From Candidatus Poribacteria bacterium (GTDB lineage: Bacteria; Poribacteria; WGA-4E; WGA-3G), in the NCBI GenBank assembly GCA_022825665.1, contig JAJDWI010000004.1, positions 16,248-80,247 on the forward strand: 64,000 nucleotides of DNA. The letters are read 5' to 3'. The position numbers and the translations under genes are program-made. Under the pieces are notes generated by a model that saw only the letters and a program-made list of their open reading frames with translations, did no database searches and was not told the DNA's origin. Shown here one piece after another: positions 1 through 12,716 of this stretch (positions within the stretch are counted from its first letter, which is position 1; each line of letters starts with the position of its first letter).

Positions 1-185
1 TGATTCGTCACAGCATGCGTGTCCATATAGAACGCCTCCACATGCCACGTATGCACAAGCTGCTTATAAAAAGAATCGTTATCGTTACTTCCCATCTCAA
101 ACTTACCAGCAGGTATCAACACCATGTTTTCGGAGTTGGTGTGGTCTGTTTTGATATAAGACTCATCTTTTTTAGATAGATTCAT
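1..185 (-). CDS. Formylglycine-generating enzyme/SUMF1-type domain protein, N-terminal part (truncated by window edge)
   Basis: Reverse strand reads MNLSKKDESYIKTDHTNSENMVLIPAGKFEMGSNDNDSFYKQLVHTWHVEAFYMDTHAVTN; 'MVLIPAGKFEMGS...V.AFYMDTHAVTN' is typical of the FGE-sulfatase domain N-terminus. Not in the ORF track because it runs off the window. Confidence 0.8.
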   Translation of the reverse strand, partial: MNLSKKDESYIKTDHTNSENMVLIPAGKFEMGSNDNDSFYKQLVHTWHVEAFYMDTHAVTN

Positions 186-677
186 GATAACAACCACCTA
201 TGTCATTTCTGCATCCCGAAAGAAAAAATAATTAAGTAGATTATAGCCGCGTGCATGATCCCATGAATTGTTATGGTAAAAAAATAGCGAAGTTTTGTCA
301 ACATTTTAGATGAAAGTGTCCAATGCCTTTAAACACCTTACACCGCAATGAATTCAGAAACAACTTGACAAAAATTCACTTTTTTTTTACACTCTTAACA
401 ACATCACTTATTCGTTACTACCAAGCATAAACCAAGAAAGGAATTCCAACGATTCCACCTGAATGCTACAACACTCTTGCTCATTTTCACGCACCCAAAT
501 CTTTATCAAGACATAAGGAATATTCCATCGTTCGTTTTTTATAATAAAGGCAATAATGTGATACGCAATTTATTTACTATTGATTGATTCATTTTCTAAT
601 TCGGTTACCAAAAAGGAAGGATCACCCTCTAAATCTCTCATGAATCTTCCTTAGCCACATACATAACAGGAATTAAC

Positions 678-1472
678 ATGCATCCACTTGTTAACTTGAA
701 AGTCCCAGATGGGACAGTCGCTGTTCACTGGTTTGAACAGAGTAGTTTTGCATTAAAAGACGCAGCGGGTACTATCATCCAAATTGACCCTTATTTTTCA
801 AGAAACCGTCCGCCTAACCGTTTTATTCATCCTAACCCACCTCTTGATGAATCGGAACTTCCGACTGATTTTGTATTATTGACGCACGCTCACGGTGATC
901 ATACGTGTCCAGAATCCATTCGTAGAATTTGGGATACTTCAAACAATACACGATTCATAGGACCCGAAGAAAGTGTACGTCAGATTTCATCAGAAACAGA
1001 TGTTGATGCCAACAGTGTTTCAGAGATTAGTGCCGGTGAATCCGCGGAACTAAACGGTATAACTGTGCACGCTGTATATGCGAAACCACCTACTGGTGAT
1101 CCATCTGCTAATATTTCCCCACCTGATGTTACACATTTGGGATATATCGTTGCCAACAATGGTGTAACGCTTTACTTTAGCGGTGATCCAATAAATAACT
1201 TTGCTGAACATGATAACCTTATTTCAGCCATAGCAGCGCATAAGCCGGATATCGGTTTCTTGACAAACCATCCAACCGAAGGTGAATTTCCGTTCTATGA
1301 TGGATGTGTAAAAATGGCGACCCGTATCGGCTTAAAACATGCGGTTCCGGTGCATCGTGCCTGTTTCGTAACACGAGATTATGATCCAAACGAGTGGGCA
1401 ATGCAATTTCCGAAAGGTGGTCCTGAACCGCTTATTATTGAAAGAAATTCACATATTATTTATCCACAATGA
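678..1472 (+). CDS. MBL-fold metal-dependent hydrolase (UlaG-like)
   Basis: ORF 264 aa with LLTHAHGDHTCPESI motif and later FSGDP / VPVHRA motifs. Confidence 0.8.
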   Translation: MHPLVNLKVPDGTVAVHWFEQSSFALKDAAGTIIQIDPYFSRNRPPNRFIHPNPPLDESELPTDFVLLTHAHGDHTCPESIRRIWDTSNNTRFIGPEESVRQISSETDVDANSVSEISAGESAELNGITVHAVYAKPPTGDPSANISPPDVTHLGYIVANNGVTLYFSGDPINNFAEHDNLISAIAAHKPDIGFLTNHPTEGEFPFYDGCVKMATRIGLKHAVPVHRACFVTRDYDPNEWAMQFPKGGPEPLIIERNSHIIYPQ

Positions 1473-1545
1473 AAACAGTTTATAGATATAAAATTAGTTT
1501 TCCATTCAGATTCAACTTGATTTACATTTGAGGTATACAATAAAT

Positions 1546-2073
1546 ATGTCACTTAATGAACGAAAAACACCACTTGTTGGTATTGTAATGGGGAGTGATT
1601 CAGATTTAGAAAAAATGTCTGAAGCAGCTAAGGTATTAGAGGATTTTGAAGTACCGTTTGAGATTACGATCTCTTCAGCACACCGTTCGCCGGAAAGAAC
1701 GTTAACATGGACGGAAAAGATCAAAGCAGAAGGCGGTCAGGTAATCATTGCAGGAGCAGGACGTGCTGCACATCTTGCTGGTGTCATTGCTGCGCACACA
1801 ACGTTACCAGTCATCGGTGTACCGATAGACGGTGGACCGCTCAATGGTGTGGACGCGCTTTATGCGACGGTACAAATGCCCCCTGGTATTCCTGTTGGAA
1901 CGATGGCAATTGGATCAGGTGGAGCAAGAAATGCTGGGATATTCGCAGTGCAAATTCTGGCACTTCAATATCCCGAATTGGAAGAAAAACTGCAAGCGTA
2001 TAAAACCAAAATGAGCGATGGTGTTGCGGAAAAAGCCGCGCGTCTCCAAGAAGTCGGCTATCAAAATTATTAG
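1546..2073 (+). CDS. purE: 5-(carboxyamino)imidazole ribonucleotide mutase PurE
   Basis: [23 protein letters not shown]...SAHRSPERT...[21 protein letters not shown] signature; ATG at 1546 preferred over the TTG at 1528. Confidence 0.95.
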   Translation: MSLNERKTPLVGIVMGSDSDLEKMSEAAKVLEDFEVPFEITISSAHRSPERTLTWTEKIKAEGGQVIIAGAGRAAHLAGVIAAHTTLPVIGVPIDGGPLNGVDALYATVQMPPGIPVGTMAIGSGGARNAGIFAVQILALQYPELEEKLQAYKTKMSDGVAEKAARLQEVGYQNY

Positions 2074-2096
2074 AAGTTTAAACTTAGGAAACCATC

Positions 2097-2780
2097 ATGG
2101 AAACCGAAGAAAAAAGAGTGTGGGAAAACGACTCAGAACTTTTTGAAATGATGGAAGATCAGTTATATGCTGCAGTAATTTCAGATGCTTTAGATGCAGC
2201 TGGTTTTCGTGAACAGGTTCTGCGTCACACCATTCGCCCATTGCTTCCAGAAACGGTTGTTGTCGGTCGTGCAATGCCAGTACTGTGCCTTGATGTGTAT
2301 GAAATACCTGATGAACCGTACCAACAAGAAATTGCAGCCGTCGACAGTCTAAAACAGAACGATGTTATTATTTGCTCAACGAACGGCAGTACGCGTATCT
2401 GCTTTTGGGGTGAACTTCTTTCAACAGCAGCACAAGCGCGTGGGGCACGTGGGGCAGTGATTGATGGTTTCATCCGTGATATTCGCAAGATTGTTGCAAT
2501 GCGATTTCCGATATTTACGACCGGATTGTCCCCTGTGGATTCTAACGGACGCGGAGAAGTAGTAGCATACAACGTTCCGATAGAATGTGGTGGTGTCACA
2601 GTAAATCCTGGTGATATCGTGTTCGGTGATGCTGATGGTGTTGTCATTATACCACAATCCGTTGAACAGCAAGTGATAGAAGCTGCTTTAGAAAAGGTAC
2701 AAGGTGAAAACCAAACCCGAGACGCACTCCGGGAAGGGGCAACACTAAGAGAAATATACGACAAATATGGAATTCTGTAA
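2097..2780 (+). CDS. RraA family protein / 4-hydroxy-4-methyl-2-oxoglutarate aldolase-like
   Basis: RGARGAVIDGFIRDIRKI...GGVTVNPGDIVFGDADGVVIIP typical of RraA family. Confidence 0.88.
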   Translation: METEEKRVWENDSELFEMMEDQLYAAVISDALDAAGFREQVLRHTIRPLLPETVVVGRAMPVLCLDVYEIPDEPYQQEIAAVDSLKQNDVIICSTNGSTRICFWGELLSTAAQARGARGAVIDGFIRDIRKIVAMRFPIFTTGLSPVDSNGRGEVVAYNVPIECGGVTVNPGDIVFGDADGVVIIPQSVEQQVIEAALEKVQGENQTRDALREGATLREIYDKYGIL

Positions 2781-2819
2781 CGCATACAGTGTGTTCTTAT
2801 CTTTTTTAAGGAGAAATAG

Positions 2820-3149
2820 GTGATTTACGAATTACGGACGTATCAGGTCGTACCGGGAAAAATGAAAAATCTCAATGACCGATTTGCAAATATAACGTTG
2901 CCATTGTTTAAAAAATATGATATGAAAGTTATCGGATTTTGGGAGACAGCTATCGGTGAAGCAACAACAACGGAATTAGTTTACCTGCTTGCTTTTGAAG
3001 ATATGGGGCATTACCAGCGTGCATGGAATGCATTCATATCTGACCCTGAATGGCAAGCAGCAAAACGACTTACAGAAGTAGGTGGTCCATTAGTTAACAT
3101 CGTAAGTAATAAAATCCTTGAACCGACCGATTATTCACCTTTGCAATGA
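2820..3149 (+). CDS. NIPSNAP family protein
   Basis: MIYELRTYQVVPGKM...; GTG start after GGAG. Confidence 0.85.
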   Translation: MIYELRTYQVVPGKMKNLNDRFANITLPLFKKYDMKVIGFWETAIGEATTTELVYLLAFEDMGHYQRAWNAFISDPEWQAAKRLTEVGGPLVNIVSNKILEPTDYSPLQ

Positions 3150-3304
3150 GATTTTGACATTTAATTGTTCCTAAGAATTTATGTTGGGTTTCTTAGGTTT
3201 GTTTGAAACAAGATTTGTAAGATTAGTCCTTCACGTTTTTTTAGAATTAATCTGAAAGCAATCCTAATTTAGAAATAATTTTGATTTAAATTTTGCCAAT
3301 TAAC

Positions 3305-3333
3305 TTGAAAAAAAATTATTAAAATGCTACAAT
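3305..3333 (+). promoter_or_regulatory. Putative sigma70 promoter upstream of dnaA
   Basis: TTGAAA-N17-TACAAT. Confidence 0.5.
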
Positions 3334-3395
3334 TTATGTCCGTGTTATTGGTAGATTTTTTAGCAATACTTTAAAACATTTTAATAATCTGACTC

Positions 3396-4769
3396 GTGCA
3401 ATTGGCACCTTATTTTGTAAGGAACATTCCGATGCAATATACCCCCGATTCCCTCTGGTTTGAAATGCTTGAGACGCTTGGTGAAACTGCCCGTAACGAT
3501 ATTTATCTATGCCAAGCCATCCCACGTACACTTAACGATGAGGCTTTCATCATTGCAGTTCCTTCCGATTATACACAAGACGAAATTGAAAATAGATTTC
3601 TTAGCGATATCAATAATGTATTAGCAAAGCGAATAAGTTCGGACTGTACGTTGGAAATTTCTGTAGATCCTTCGCTTGCCGTAGTTCCTGAGTTTGAACA
3701 AACTGAACCTAATCCCGAAGATAATACTCCCCAAACAACAGGATTGAATCCGAACTATATTTTTGACAATTTTGTTGTTGGTAGGAGCAATAGGATATGT
3801 CACGCGACTGCCTACGCTGCATCTCAAGACCTTGGCGGAGAGTACAATCCACTTTTTATATATGGAGGTGTAGGACTCGGAAAAACACATCTCCTTCATG
3901 CTATCGGTAATTGTGTTCAAGAGGCAGACCCAAAAAGGAAAGTACTTTACGTTACATCTGAAACGTTTATGAATGAATATATTGATTCAATAATGAACCG
4001 GACTTCTTCCCAAGGATTTCGCTCAAAATACCGAACAACCGATCTTCTACTAATTGATGACATTCAATTTTTACAAAGAAAAGAAGGCACACAAGAGGAA
4101 TTCTTTAATACGTTCAACGAATTATATAAAAGGTCTAATCAAATTGTGATGACGAGTGACAGATCTCCGGATATGCTTGAGAACTTAGAAGAAAGACTCA
4201 GTTCACGTTTTGAATGGGGAATGGTGGCAGAAATTGATAAACCGAATTATGAACTTCGACTTTCAATACTGCGACAGAAATGTGAAGACCAAGGTTTTTC
4301 TAATATTCCAAGTGAAGTGCTTAACTATATTGCTGAGATAGTGACAGCAAACATACGTCAATTAGAGGGGACACTGGTTACTCTGAAAGCACGTGCCTCC
4401 CTCCTTGATGAAGAATTAACTATTGACCTTGCCCGTAGCGTCTTAAACGATACACCTACGACTATAACAGGTGGATCACGAAAAAAATCGGTTACACCAG
4501 AAGTTATACAAGAACTTGTTGCTACACATTTCCAACTAAACAATGGCGATTTAACATCGGCAAAACGGACAAAAGTCCTTGTTTATCCTCGTCAAATTGC
4601 AATGTATCTTTGTAGGGAACATACGCAACTTTCTCTAACAGATATTGCTGAAGTTTTCAATAGACAAAACCATAGAACCATTACATACGCTTGTGAACAG
4701 ATTGAAAAACTACTTGAAGAGGATGAAACAAAAAAGATTATACAACACCTAACTGCCGAATTGGCGTAA
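3396..4769 (+). CDS. dnaA: Chromosomal replication initiator protein DnaA
   Basis: GGVGLGKTHLLHAIGN Walker A, LLIDDIQFLQ Walker B, C-terminal domain IV (VYPRQIAMYLCREHTQLSLTDIAEVF). Confidence 0.97.
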   Translation: MQLAPYFVRNIPMQYTPDSLWFEMLETLGETARNDIYLCQAIPRTLNDEAFIIAVPSDYTQDEIENRFLSDINNVLAKRISSDCTLEISVDPSLAVVPEFEQTEPNPEDNTPQTTGLNPNYIFDNFVVGRSNRICHATAYAASQDLGGEYNPLFIYGGVGLGKTHLLHAIGNCVQEADPKRKVLYVTSETFMNEYIDSIMNRTSSQGFRSKYRTTDLLLIDDIQFLQRKEGTQEEFFNTFNELYKRSNQIVMTSDRSPDMLENLEERLSSRFEWGMVAEIDKPNYELRLSILRQKCEDQGFSNIPSEVLNYIAEIVTANIRQLEGTLVTLKARASLLDEELTIDLARSVLNDTPTTITGGSRKKSVTPEVIQELVATHFQLNNGDLTSAKRTKVLVYPRQIAMYLCREHTQLSLTDIAEVFNRQNHRTITYACEQIEKLLEEDETKKIIQHLTAELA

Positions 4770-4787
4770 AATTCAGGTAGAAAAACC

Positions 4788-4955
4788 TTATCTACACACG
4801 ATTCATGCGAGTTATTATCAATAATTGATAATAACTTGATAATAACTTGATAATAACTTCCAATCTTTGCTAATAAATTGCTAATAACTTTTCTATTAAT
4901 TTGTCGCGTTGATAATATGATAATAACTCCATAAGTTATTATCAAGTTATTATCA
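4788..4955. other. Candidate oriC / DnaA-binding iteron array
   Basis: Three head-to-tail TTGATAATAAC units (4825-4857), inverted GTTATTATCAA at 4811-4821 and 4935-4945, GTTATTATCA 4946-4955, TGATAATAAC 4918-4927; a one-mismatch DnaA box TTATCTACA at 4788-4796; sits between dnaA and recF. Confidence 0.65.
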
Positions 4956-5156
4956 GCCACCAAACCATTCCCAAACAAGGTTAAAAGCAGTTATTAACAT
5001 ATTATCACACCCTACTACTACTACTAAGGTACAATTTAAATTTTTATTTGGTACTTAATAATATAATAAGAGTATGTGAATACTTATTAAATATATAAGA
5101 ATTTATAGCAAACAACCTATAAAATATTATGGCAGAAAGAACATGGAAAGGTTCAG

Positions 5157-6317
5157 ATGTATTTAGAACGTTTGTGTCTACGTAATTTCCGAAATTATAA
5201 AGAGTGTGATATAACGTTTCATTCACTGGTGACGTTAGTTGTTGGAAAGAATGCAATGGGAAAGACAAGTCTACTTGAATCACTCTATTTTCTTTGTACC
5301 GGTGAATCCTACCGAGCTAATTCTGCTGTTGAATTAATTCGTCATACATCTGAAGGCTTTGCTGTTATTGGTTATTTCCGTAGTGATGAAAGACAAGGAA
5401 CGCATATTCGTCTTGATGCTATTAAACCTCGTCAAGGAGCTTTCCGACTAAAAACTGATGGTGTGTTACAACGAAGACGATCTGATTGGATAGGTAAGTT
5501 TAACGTTGTTGTTTTTTCTCCAGAATCTCTGGATATTGTTAAAGGATCACCCACATTCCGTAGACGGTGGCTTGACCTGCTTTTATCCCAACTGAATCGA
5601 GAATATTTGGAGGAACTTCAACGCTATGGTGATATTTTACAGCATCGGAATGCTTTGTTGAAGCGATTAAGTATAGGAAAGGGATCTGTCAACGAAATAT
5701 CTATTTGGGATAAACTTTTGCTTGAATCTGGTGTTGCGTTGGTAGGTGCAAGACATACTGCGTTAGTACAGTTAAGCGGTATTGTGGAGACGACACATTT
5801 GTCGTTAACGGGTGAACGAGAACGGCTTTTATTGCAATATACACCTGGACTTGATACTCCCGGCATGGTACTTTCCGATATAACAAATCTTACGGATAGC
5901 TTTAGTGAAGCATTAGCGCGTTCACGAAGAAATGAACTGAGGAGAGGTGTAACACTTGTCGGACCGCATCGTGACGACTTCACGTTGGATTTGGAAACAT
6001 TGAACGGAAATGAAACTCTTTCGCGTGAAACAGCGCGAACTTATGCATCCCAAGGACAGTGTAGAACTATAGCACTCGCGTTAAAACTTGCAGAATTAGA
6101 GTTTATTCGTGGGGATACAGGTGTTGCCCCTCTTTTTTTACTCGATGATGTTCTATCTGAGTTAGATGTGAAAAGACGTGAATACCTATTAGCATACCTC
6201 CAAGATATTGCTGCTCAAACCGTGATTACGGCAACTGATAAAGATGTAATGGGAGACGAACTAACAGATGTACATCTATTAGTAGTTGAGGAAGGTGTAA
6301 TCATTAATGAAAATTAA
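5157..6317 (+). CDS. recF: DNA replication/repair protein RecF
   Basis: LRNFRNYKECDI, VGKNAMGKTSLLESLY Walker A, LLDDVLSELDVKRREYL signature. Confidence 0.95.
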   Translation: MYLERLCLRNFRNYKECDITFHSLVTLVVGKNAMGKTSLLESLYFLCTGESYRANSAVELIRHTSEGFAVIGYFRSDERQGTHIRLDAIKPRQGAFRLKTDGVLQRRRSDWIGKFNVVVFSPESLDIVKGSPTFRRRWLDLLLSQLNREYLEELQRYGDILQHRNALLKRLSIGKGSVNEISIWDKLLLESGVALVGARHTALVQLSGIVETTHLSLTGERERLLLQYTPGLDTPGMVLSDITNLTDSFSEALARSRRNELRRGVTLVGPHRDDFTLDLETLNGNETLSRETARTYASQGQCRTIALALKLAELEFIRGDTGVAPLFLLDDVLSELDVKRREYLLAYLQDIAAQTVITATDKDVMGDELTDVHLLVVEEGVIINEN

Positions 6318-6349
6318 ACGTTACATATAGTAAGATACTTTTTACATGG

Positions 6350-6988
6350 TTGGAAATTGGTTATGGTCTTATTGAGATGAGACATAAGAAGACTGAAAGC
6401 GAACCTATTAGCAAGTTAGATATAAGGAACCGAAGTCCGCGCGGACGGTACCGTAGTACTGTTAAAGTTCAGGACGTTGTAGATGCTGTGATGCGTAAGC
6501 AGGAGTGGGCTGATGAACTTTTTGAGAGAACTGTTTTTGATATATGGGAGTCAGTCGTTGGTAAGGAAATAGCTGCACAGAGTGTCCCAGTTATGTTATT
6601 TTCTGGGGTTTTGCGTGTTGATGTAACGCATCAAGTTTATATTAATGAATTGTCTTTGATGAAACCTGATATCTTATCAAAACTTGAAAATCAGCTTAAA
6701 GATATATATTTACGGAAACGAAGGTTTATTCCAACAAACAAGGTAGTTGATATCCGGTTTCGTTTTAACCCGAATATTACGGAGGAAAAAAACGGTGAAG
6801 ATAGTACAAAATCTACATCAAACCAACAGCAATCGACGAACGACATTCGTAAGGATGCCAAATTCATTTCTCCTGAGATGATAGAAAAGATAGAAGCATC
6901 TGTTTCAGGAATAAGTGATTCTGAGTTACGAGATGCGTTAAAAACACTTTTTATAACACTTAGTGGTGGTATGGAAACTACAGAATGA
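6350..6988 (+). CDS. DUF721 (DciA-like) domain protein
   Basis: Position between recF and gyrB; VFDIWESVVGKEIAAQSVPVMLFSGVLRVDVTHQVYINELSLMKPDILSKL pattern. Confidence 0.75.
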   Translation: MEIGYGLIEMRHKKTESEPISKLDIRNRSPRGRYRSTVKVQDVVDAVMRKQEWADELFERTVFDIWESVVGKEIAAQSVPVMLFSGVLRVDVTHQVYINELSLMKPDILSKLENQLKDIYLRKRRFIPTNKVVDIRFRFNPNITEEKNGEDSTKSTSNQQQSTNDIRKDAKFISPEMIEKIEASVSGISDSELRDALKTLFITLSGGMETTE

Positions 6989-7056
6989 TAAGTATTTAAT
7001 CAAAATTTAATCAAATATAAAATGTAACATTTTTTCACAAAATAGATATAAATAGG

Positions 7057-7085
7057 TTGCACGGAAAAAGCAAATATGCTATAAT
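7057..7085 (+). promoter_or_regulatory. Putative sigma70 promoter for gyrB leader
   Basis: TTGCAC-N17-TATAAT. Confidence 0.5.
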
Positions 7086-7491
7086 TAAATATAGAATAAA
7101 CCTATTTTTATAGATAGAATTGACAGAGTTTTATTCACTTCGGATTCGATGTGAAAGTTGTTGTTGAATGATCTGAATTGCTATAATATCCCGCTTATTA
7201 TAATGTTACGAAATGTAATAATTCGCAAATTAGTTTTATTGTCTAATTTGAATGACTAACAGCAAAATCTGTCAGAAAGAAGAATGAATGAAAAGATCAA
7301 ATAATCTTTCCACGTTGTTCATCCAACCTTTGCTTCATTTATTGTCCTTGCGATTGGTAAAACCGATATCTAATCCAGGTTGTAGAGAATTTTTACCCCG
7401 TATTAACCACAACTGATAATCTATAAAATGAACCTAATGGTTGTGTTAGTGCTTCATTAATCATTTAACAGATAACTAAAATAAGGATTAA

Positions 7492-10008
<2,517 letters not shown>

Positions 10009-10210
10009 TTGAATAGAAGTTAGTTTGTTTGCACATAAGTCGGCAGAAACTAAAAGTTTATGAGGCAGAAGAAATGTCTCAACCAAGAATTTCTAAATCA
10101 ACGGTATGAGTGCCATTTTGCATTCAGCTTAGTGTAGCATTAAACCAAATAACTCTAAAGGAAGTAGTTATCAGTTAGTTTACTACCAGCAACTAATATA
10201 AGAAAGTAAC

Positions 10211-12649
10211 ATGCAAGAAGAAAACATTATCAGACGAGCAATAGAAACAGAGTTACAAACATCATACCTCACCTACGCGATGAGCGTAAATACCAACAGA
10301 GCGATTCCTGATGTAAGGGATGGTTTGAAACCGAGCGCGCGCCGTATCATCTATGCTATGGGTGAAATTAACTTAACGAGTAGTCGTCCTTACGATAAAT
10401 GTGCCGCGGTTGTTGGAGAGGTAATGAAGAATTTTCATCCGCACGGCGATGGTCCAATATACGGTACGCTCGTAGGTCTTGCTCAGGAATTTAGCACACG
10501 GTATCCTTTAATTGATGGACAAGGTAACTTTGGTTCAATAGACGATGACCCCGCTGGGGCAATGCGTTATACTGAGTGTCGACTTTCAAAGATTGCTGAA
10601 ACACTCTTGACCGATATAGATAAAAATACTGTTGACTTCCAACCGAATTATAAAGAATCATTAGATGAACCTACTGTTCTGCCCGGTCTTCTACCCAATC
10701 TCCTTGTGAACGGAACTGACGGTATCGGTATAGGCTATTCAACAAAGATACCGCCCCATAACCTTAACGAAGTCGTTGATACTCTCCTACATGTGCTTGA
10801 TTTTCCAGATGCTACCGTTGAGGAATTGATGGAATTCCTCCCGGGTCCAGATTTCCCAACTTCTGGTATTATCGTTGGGAAAAAGGAAATCAAAGACATG
10901 TATACTACTGGTAAAGGGAGTATGACGATACGTGCTAAAGTGCAAATTGAGCCGATAACGCACGATAAATCTCGTGGAGACCGAGAACAGATTGTAGTTA
11001 CTGAAATACCTTATCAAGTTAAGAAGAATCTACTTCTCGAACAGATTGTTGATCAGGTAGGTAAAACGATTACAGGGATTTCAGATATCCGTGACGAATC
11101 TGATGAGGAGATTCGTATCGTTATTGAGCTTAAACGTGGTGAAGTTCCTCAAGTCATCTTAAATCAACTCTACAAACACACCAAGATGCAACATTTTTTC
11201 GCTGCGAATATTCTTTGCCTTGTGGATGGTATCCCAAAAATCTTAACGCTACCAGAGATTTTGCGCTACTATCTACTCCACCGGCGAGAAGTAATCCGGC
11301 GACGTACACAGTTTGATTTAGCACGAAATGAACGCCGTGCCCGTATTTTAGAGGGATACCGTATCGCCTTGGAGAATATAGAAGAGGTGATTGACATCGT
11401 GCAAACAGCCGAAACACCGCAAGATGCATTAGAACAACTAATGTCGCAATTTGAATTCATTGATGAACAAGCAGGTGAAGTCCTATCAATGACATTACGC
11501 CAGTTAACTGGATTGGAACGCGAACGTATCAACCAAGAATACGGTCAAGTGGTTGAACGAATTGCAGAACTTCGAGCTGTTCTTGATAGTGAGGAACTTG
11601 TCACCGACATCATCAGAACGGAATTGGAAGAATTAAAAGAGGAACATGGAGATGACCGAAGGACTGAGATCGTTTCTGAGATGAAAAGTTTTGAGATGGA
11701 AGATCTCATTGCAGACGAGGAGATGGTTGTTACACTGACACATTCCGGATACCTAAAACGGATTCCAATGGATACCTATCGCACACAAAATCGAGGTGGT
11801 GTTGGCATCAAAGGTGGTAATCCGAAAGACGGAGATTTTCTTGAACAGTTATTAATTGCAACGGCGCATCAATCTCTTCTTTTCTTTACAAACCTGGGGA
11901 AGTGCTATGTCCTGAAAGTTTTTGAGATACCGGAAGGTTCACGTCAAGCAGCGGGGCGAGCAGCGGTAAATATGTTAAAACTAAGTGACTCAGAGAATAT
12001 TACTGCATTTTTACCTATCCGAGAGTTTAATGAAGAGCTCTATATCCTCATGGCAACAAAACAAGGTATTGTGAAGAAAACTTCACTTCGAGAATTTCGT
12101 AATACCCTCTCAACTGGGATCATAGCAATTAAATTAGATCCGGATGACCTTTTAATTGGCGCGCAGCTCACAGATGGAACATACAATGTCACCCTTGTTA
12201 GTCATAATGGGAATTCAATTCGCTTCAACGAAACGGATGTACGGAGTATGGGGAGACCAACACGCGGGGTACGCGGAATAAGACTCGCTGAGGAAGACTA
12301 TGTTGTGGACATGGTTTGTTCCGCTGATGAAAACGATTCTCTCCTCATTGTCACAGAAAACGGGTATGGCAAACGCACAGGACTATCAGCATATCGGTCT
12401 CAGAGACGTGGAGGTATTGGTTTAACTGCTATTAAACGCTCAAAACGTAATGGAGCAGTTGTTTCGGCAAAATTAGTTTCTGATTCTGACGAACTCGTTC
12501 TCATTAGTTCTACGGGATACGTTACACGTATGGCTGTTAGTGATGTTCGCGTGATAGGGCGTACAACACAGGGAGTAAGACTTATGTCGTTACAAGATGA
12601 CGAAACATTGGTGGATGTTGCTAAAATATCAGAAACGAATTCTGAATAA
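10211..12649 (+). CDS. gyrA: DNA gyrase subunit A
   Basis: LTYAMSVNTNRAIPDVRDGLKPSARRIIYAM, HPHGDGPIYGTLVGLAQ, RYTECRLSKIAETLL; C-terminal beta-pinwheel repeats. Confidence 0.96.
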   Translation: MQEENIIRRAIETELQTSYLTYAMSVNTNRAIPDVRDGLKPSARRIIYAMGEINLTSSRPYDKCAAVVGEVMKNFHPHGDGPIYGTLVGLAQEFSTRYPLIDGQGNFGSIDDDPAGAMRYTECRLSKIAETLLTDIDKNTVDFQPNYKESLDEPTVLPGLLPNLLVNGTDGIGIGYSTKIPPHNLNEVVDTLLHVLDFPDATVEELMEFLPGPDFPTSGIIVGKKEIKDMYTTGKGSMTIRAKVQIEPITHDKSRGDREQIVVTEIPYQVKKNLLLEQIVDQVGKTITGISDIRDESDEEIRIVIELKRGEVPQVILNQLYKHTKMQHFFAANILCLVDGIPKILTLPEILRYYLLHRREVIRRRTQFDLARNERRARILEGYRIALENIEEVIDIVQTAETPQDALEQLMSQFEFIDEQAGEVLSMTLRQLTGLERERINQEYGQVVERIAELRAVLDSEELVTDIIRTELEELKEEHGDDRRTEIVSEMKSFEMEDLIADEEMVVTLTHSGYLKRIPMDTYRTQNRGGVGIKGGNPKDGDFLEQLLIATAHQSLLFFTNLGKCYVLKVFEIPEGSRQAAGRAAVNMLKLSDSENITAFLPIREFNEELYILMATKQGIVKKTSLREFRNTLSTGIIAIKLDPDDLLIGAQLTDGTYNVTLVSHNGNSIRFNETDVRSMGRPTRGVRGIRLAEEDYVVDMVCSADENDSLLIVTENGYGKRTGLSAYRSQRRGGIGLTAIKRSKRNGAVVSAKLVSDSDELVLISSTGYVTRMAVSDVRVIGRTTQGVRLMSLQDDETLVDVAKISETNSE

Positions 12650-12716
12650 GGTGTATATATATACGAAAACTGCTATACAACTTATTTATTATTTGGGAAC
12701 GCAAAAGGAGACGAAG

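Noticed and set aside
4825-4955. CRISPR array
   Set aside because: The 11-bp units are directly abutting or irregularly spaced and inverted in part; no unique spacers of constant length. Better explained as origin iterons.
4592-4978. Minus-strand ORF MFGNGLVADNNLIITYGVIIILSTRQ
   Set aside because: Translation of the iteron region and antisense of dnaA; low-complexity composition, no family.
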